From Druceiella hillmani (taxonomy: Eukaryota; Arthropoda; Insecta; Lepidoptera; Hepialidae), in assembly GCA_039881145.1 (NCBI GenBank), contig JAYKKI010000007.1, positions 40,071,001 to 40,135,000 of the forward strand: a DNA stretch of 64,000 nt. The letters are read 5' to 3'. This document shows positions 63,045-64,000 of the stretch, in pieces. Made by a program: the position numbers and the translations under genes. Below the pieces are notes generated by a model, which was not told the DNA's origin, made no database searches, and saw nothing but the letters and a program-made list of their open reading frames with translations. How positions within the stretch are numbered: position 1 is the first letter of the stretch; each line of letters opens with the position of its first letter.

Positions 63045-63210
63045 TGTCCTCTCAAACTTTAATTATTTATTTCTGCACTTTAATGTATCTAATTGATACT
63101 TATGGCGAACTTATTTTTAGAAGAGCAATCTCTTCCAGCCAACCAGAACACCGGTTCGAACCCGGGTCCCCACGATGCGGCTCGCAGTCAAATGTATGCC
63201 AACACACCAC
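63045..63210 (-). mobile_element. tRNA-derived SINE-like element (lepidopteran type)
   Basis: On the minus strand the order is a tRNA-like head with ACTGCGAGCCGCATCGTGG and the RNA polymerase III B box GGGTTCGAACC (63,153-63,163 on the plus strand), then GGTTGGCTGGAAGAGATTGC and TCTT, then a degenerate AAGTTCGCC stretch, then an AT-rich 3' tail with GTGCAGAAATAAATAAT. The GGTTGGCTGGAAGAGAT motif followed by a 'TAAG..CGCC' stretch is common at the 3' part of moth and butterfly retroposons. The A box is weak, so the copy is old and inactive. Confidence 0.7.
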
Positions 63211-63214
63211 GATG

Positions 63215-64000
63215 TTAATTATAATTATAACATATATAATTATGACATATATAGTCTAATCTTCTATTTCAGATTCTGTCACAATCTTATATAGATGAAG
63301 TTAAATATATTTGTAGTCGTATAGCAAAAATAATGCGACACTTACCAAATTCTCTATATACTAACCGCAAACCAAATCTTTTCTGGTTTTTATTTGAAAA
63401 ATATTAAAAAATTTGTTTCTTAGAACAAGAATTTGAAAACCTGAAATCTTGAATGAAAAACTAATTAAAATTCAAGGTAATGAAAAGAAATTTAATACAT
63501 AAATATTCTTATCCTAAAAATATGTGGACCAGAACGAAAATAAAAAATTCCGCAAATACAAGAACGCATCGTTTTTACAATAGTAAACTGCACACAATTA
63601 ATAAGTCGATGAATTAGAAGATCGAGACAAATTGTTCACAGCCTTATCATTCTTTTGGAACTATTCACTAGACTCCTTTAGATGTCCATTCTTCTTTTCA
63701 TCTTGGAATAAATTTGGCATAGAGTAAAATCATTATTCGAAAACAACGTTTTTTGACAAGCTTTTATTAGCTTCATTTGAATGTATGTAACGGAATTTTC
63801 AATCAAATTTTCACCCACTTCTAGAATTCAGAATTACTTAAAATTATAGTAAAAAATGTAAAAAAATTTTTTTAATGTCAAAACAAAAATTTTTATAGTT
63901 TAAAAAAAATTGAAGTTGCCGCAATTTTTTTTTCGTTAACTATTTATAAAGGTAGAATCATTATGAAAATATAACTGGAGAACACCCCACCCTTATTTTT
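63215..64000. other. AT-rich end of window, no gene seen
   Basis: Low-complexity AT-rich sequence; no supportable feature. Confidence 0.5.

Noticed and set aside
63150..63200. Possible tRNA gene (B box GGTTCGAACC)
   Set aside because: No cloverleaf or good A box is present, and the adjacent GGTTGGCTGGAAGAGAT motif marks a SINE-like retroposon.
1..64000. Homeobox, chemoreceptor or chorion genes as the source of the tandem duplication
   Set aside because: No homeodomain, seven-transmembrane or glycine/cysteine-rich chorion motif is visible in any frame. Assigning the repeats to such a cluster would be a guess.
1..64000. Bacterial operons, CRISPR arrays or phage
   Set aside because: Composition, microsatellites, MITEs, SINE and LINE relics and the lack of long ORFs all indicate animal nuclear DNA.

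Overview
This window reads as AT-rich (roughly 70% or more A+T by eye) animal nuclear DNA, most likely from a moth or butterfly. The strongest taxonomic clues are interspersed repeats I recognise from lepidopteran genomes. One is a minus-strand SINE-like element near 63.1 kb with a tRNA B box (GGTTCGAACC) and the tail motif next to CTCTTCCAGCCAACC. Another is an element at 36.0-37.6 kb that opens with an ACCGA.TTCAAAAAAGGAGG-type end followed by GTTCTCAATTCGTCGG. A third is an old pair of copies of the 'GGGTTCCGTA' repeat at 24.0 and 41.0 kb. There is no operon, CRISPR, rRNA or tRNA gene. No long conserved protein-coding gene is visible; nearly all open frames are chance or repeat-derived. The window is best read as a gene desert or a very long intron, with a few exon-like islands.

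Left flank (1-18.3 kb): mostly AT-rich DNA. It holds an exon-like segment on the minus strand at 1,507-1,724 with an acceptor and a donor, a LINE fragment at about 3.84-3.98 kb, a GC-rich patch at 5.13-5.29 kb, a possible core promoter at 6.18 kb, a repeat (R1) at 9.05-9.63 kb, an exon-like island at 11.70-11.86 kb, several hairpins, and (TA)n arrays at 14.7 and 18.1 kb.

Centre (18.3-48.0 kb): the dominant structure is a tandem segmental duplication. Unit A (about 18,315-32,570) and unit B (about 33,117-47,995) are collinear, roughly 80-90% identical in the best stretches, and separated by a second R1 copy. Each unit contains an older internal duplication, so one block occurs four times (near 20.7, 25.7, 37.9 and 43.0 kb). 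Copy-specific changes since the duplication are easy to see: a MITE and a 32-bp minisatellite only in A; a 1.55-kb transposon, a 29-bp minisatellite, a small perfect inverted duplication, and a ~2.5-kb loss marked by a 56-bp minisatellite only in B. Inside the units some islands diverge more slowly than their surroundings and keep matching open frames. These are the best candidates for an undescribed function (small peptides, exons of a decayed gene family, or regulatory elements).

Right flank (48.0-64 kb): a CpG-rich island at 48.64-48.90 kb lies just outside unit B and is followed by a strong splice-donor sequence at 49,016/49,017. Two GC-rich coding-like relics at 53.3 and 54.9-55.5 kb share a ~26-bp identical stretch. 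A palindromic MITE lies at 58.63-58.89 kb and the SINE at 63.05-63.21 kb. All similarities were judged by eye; no database search was possible.
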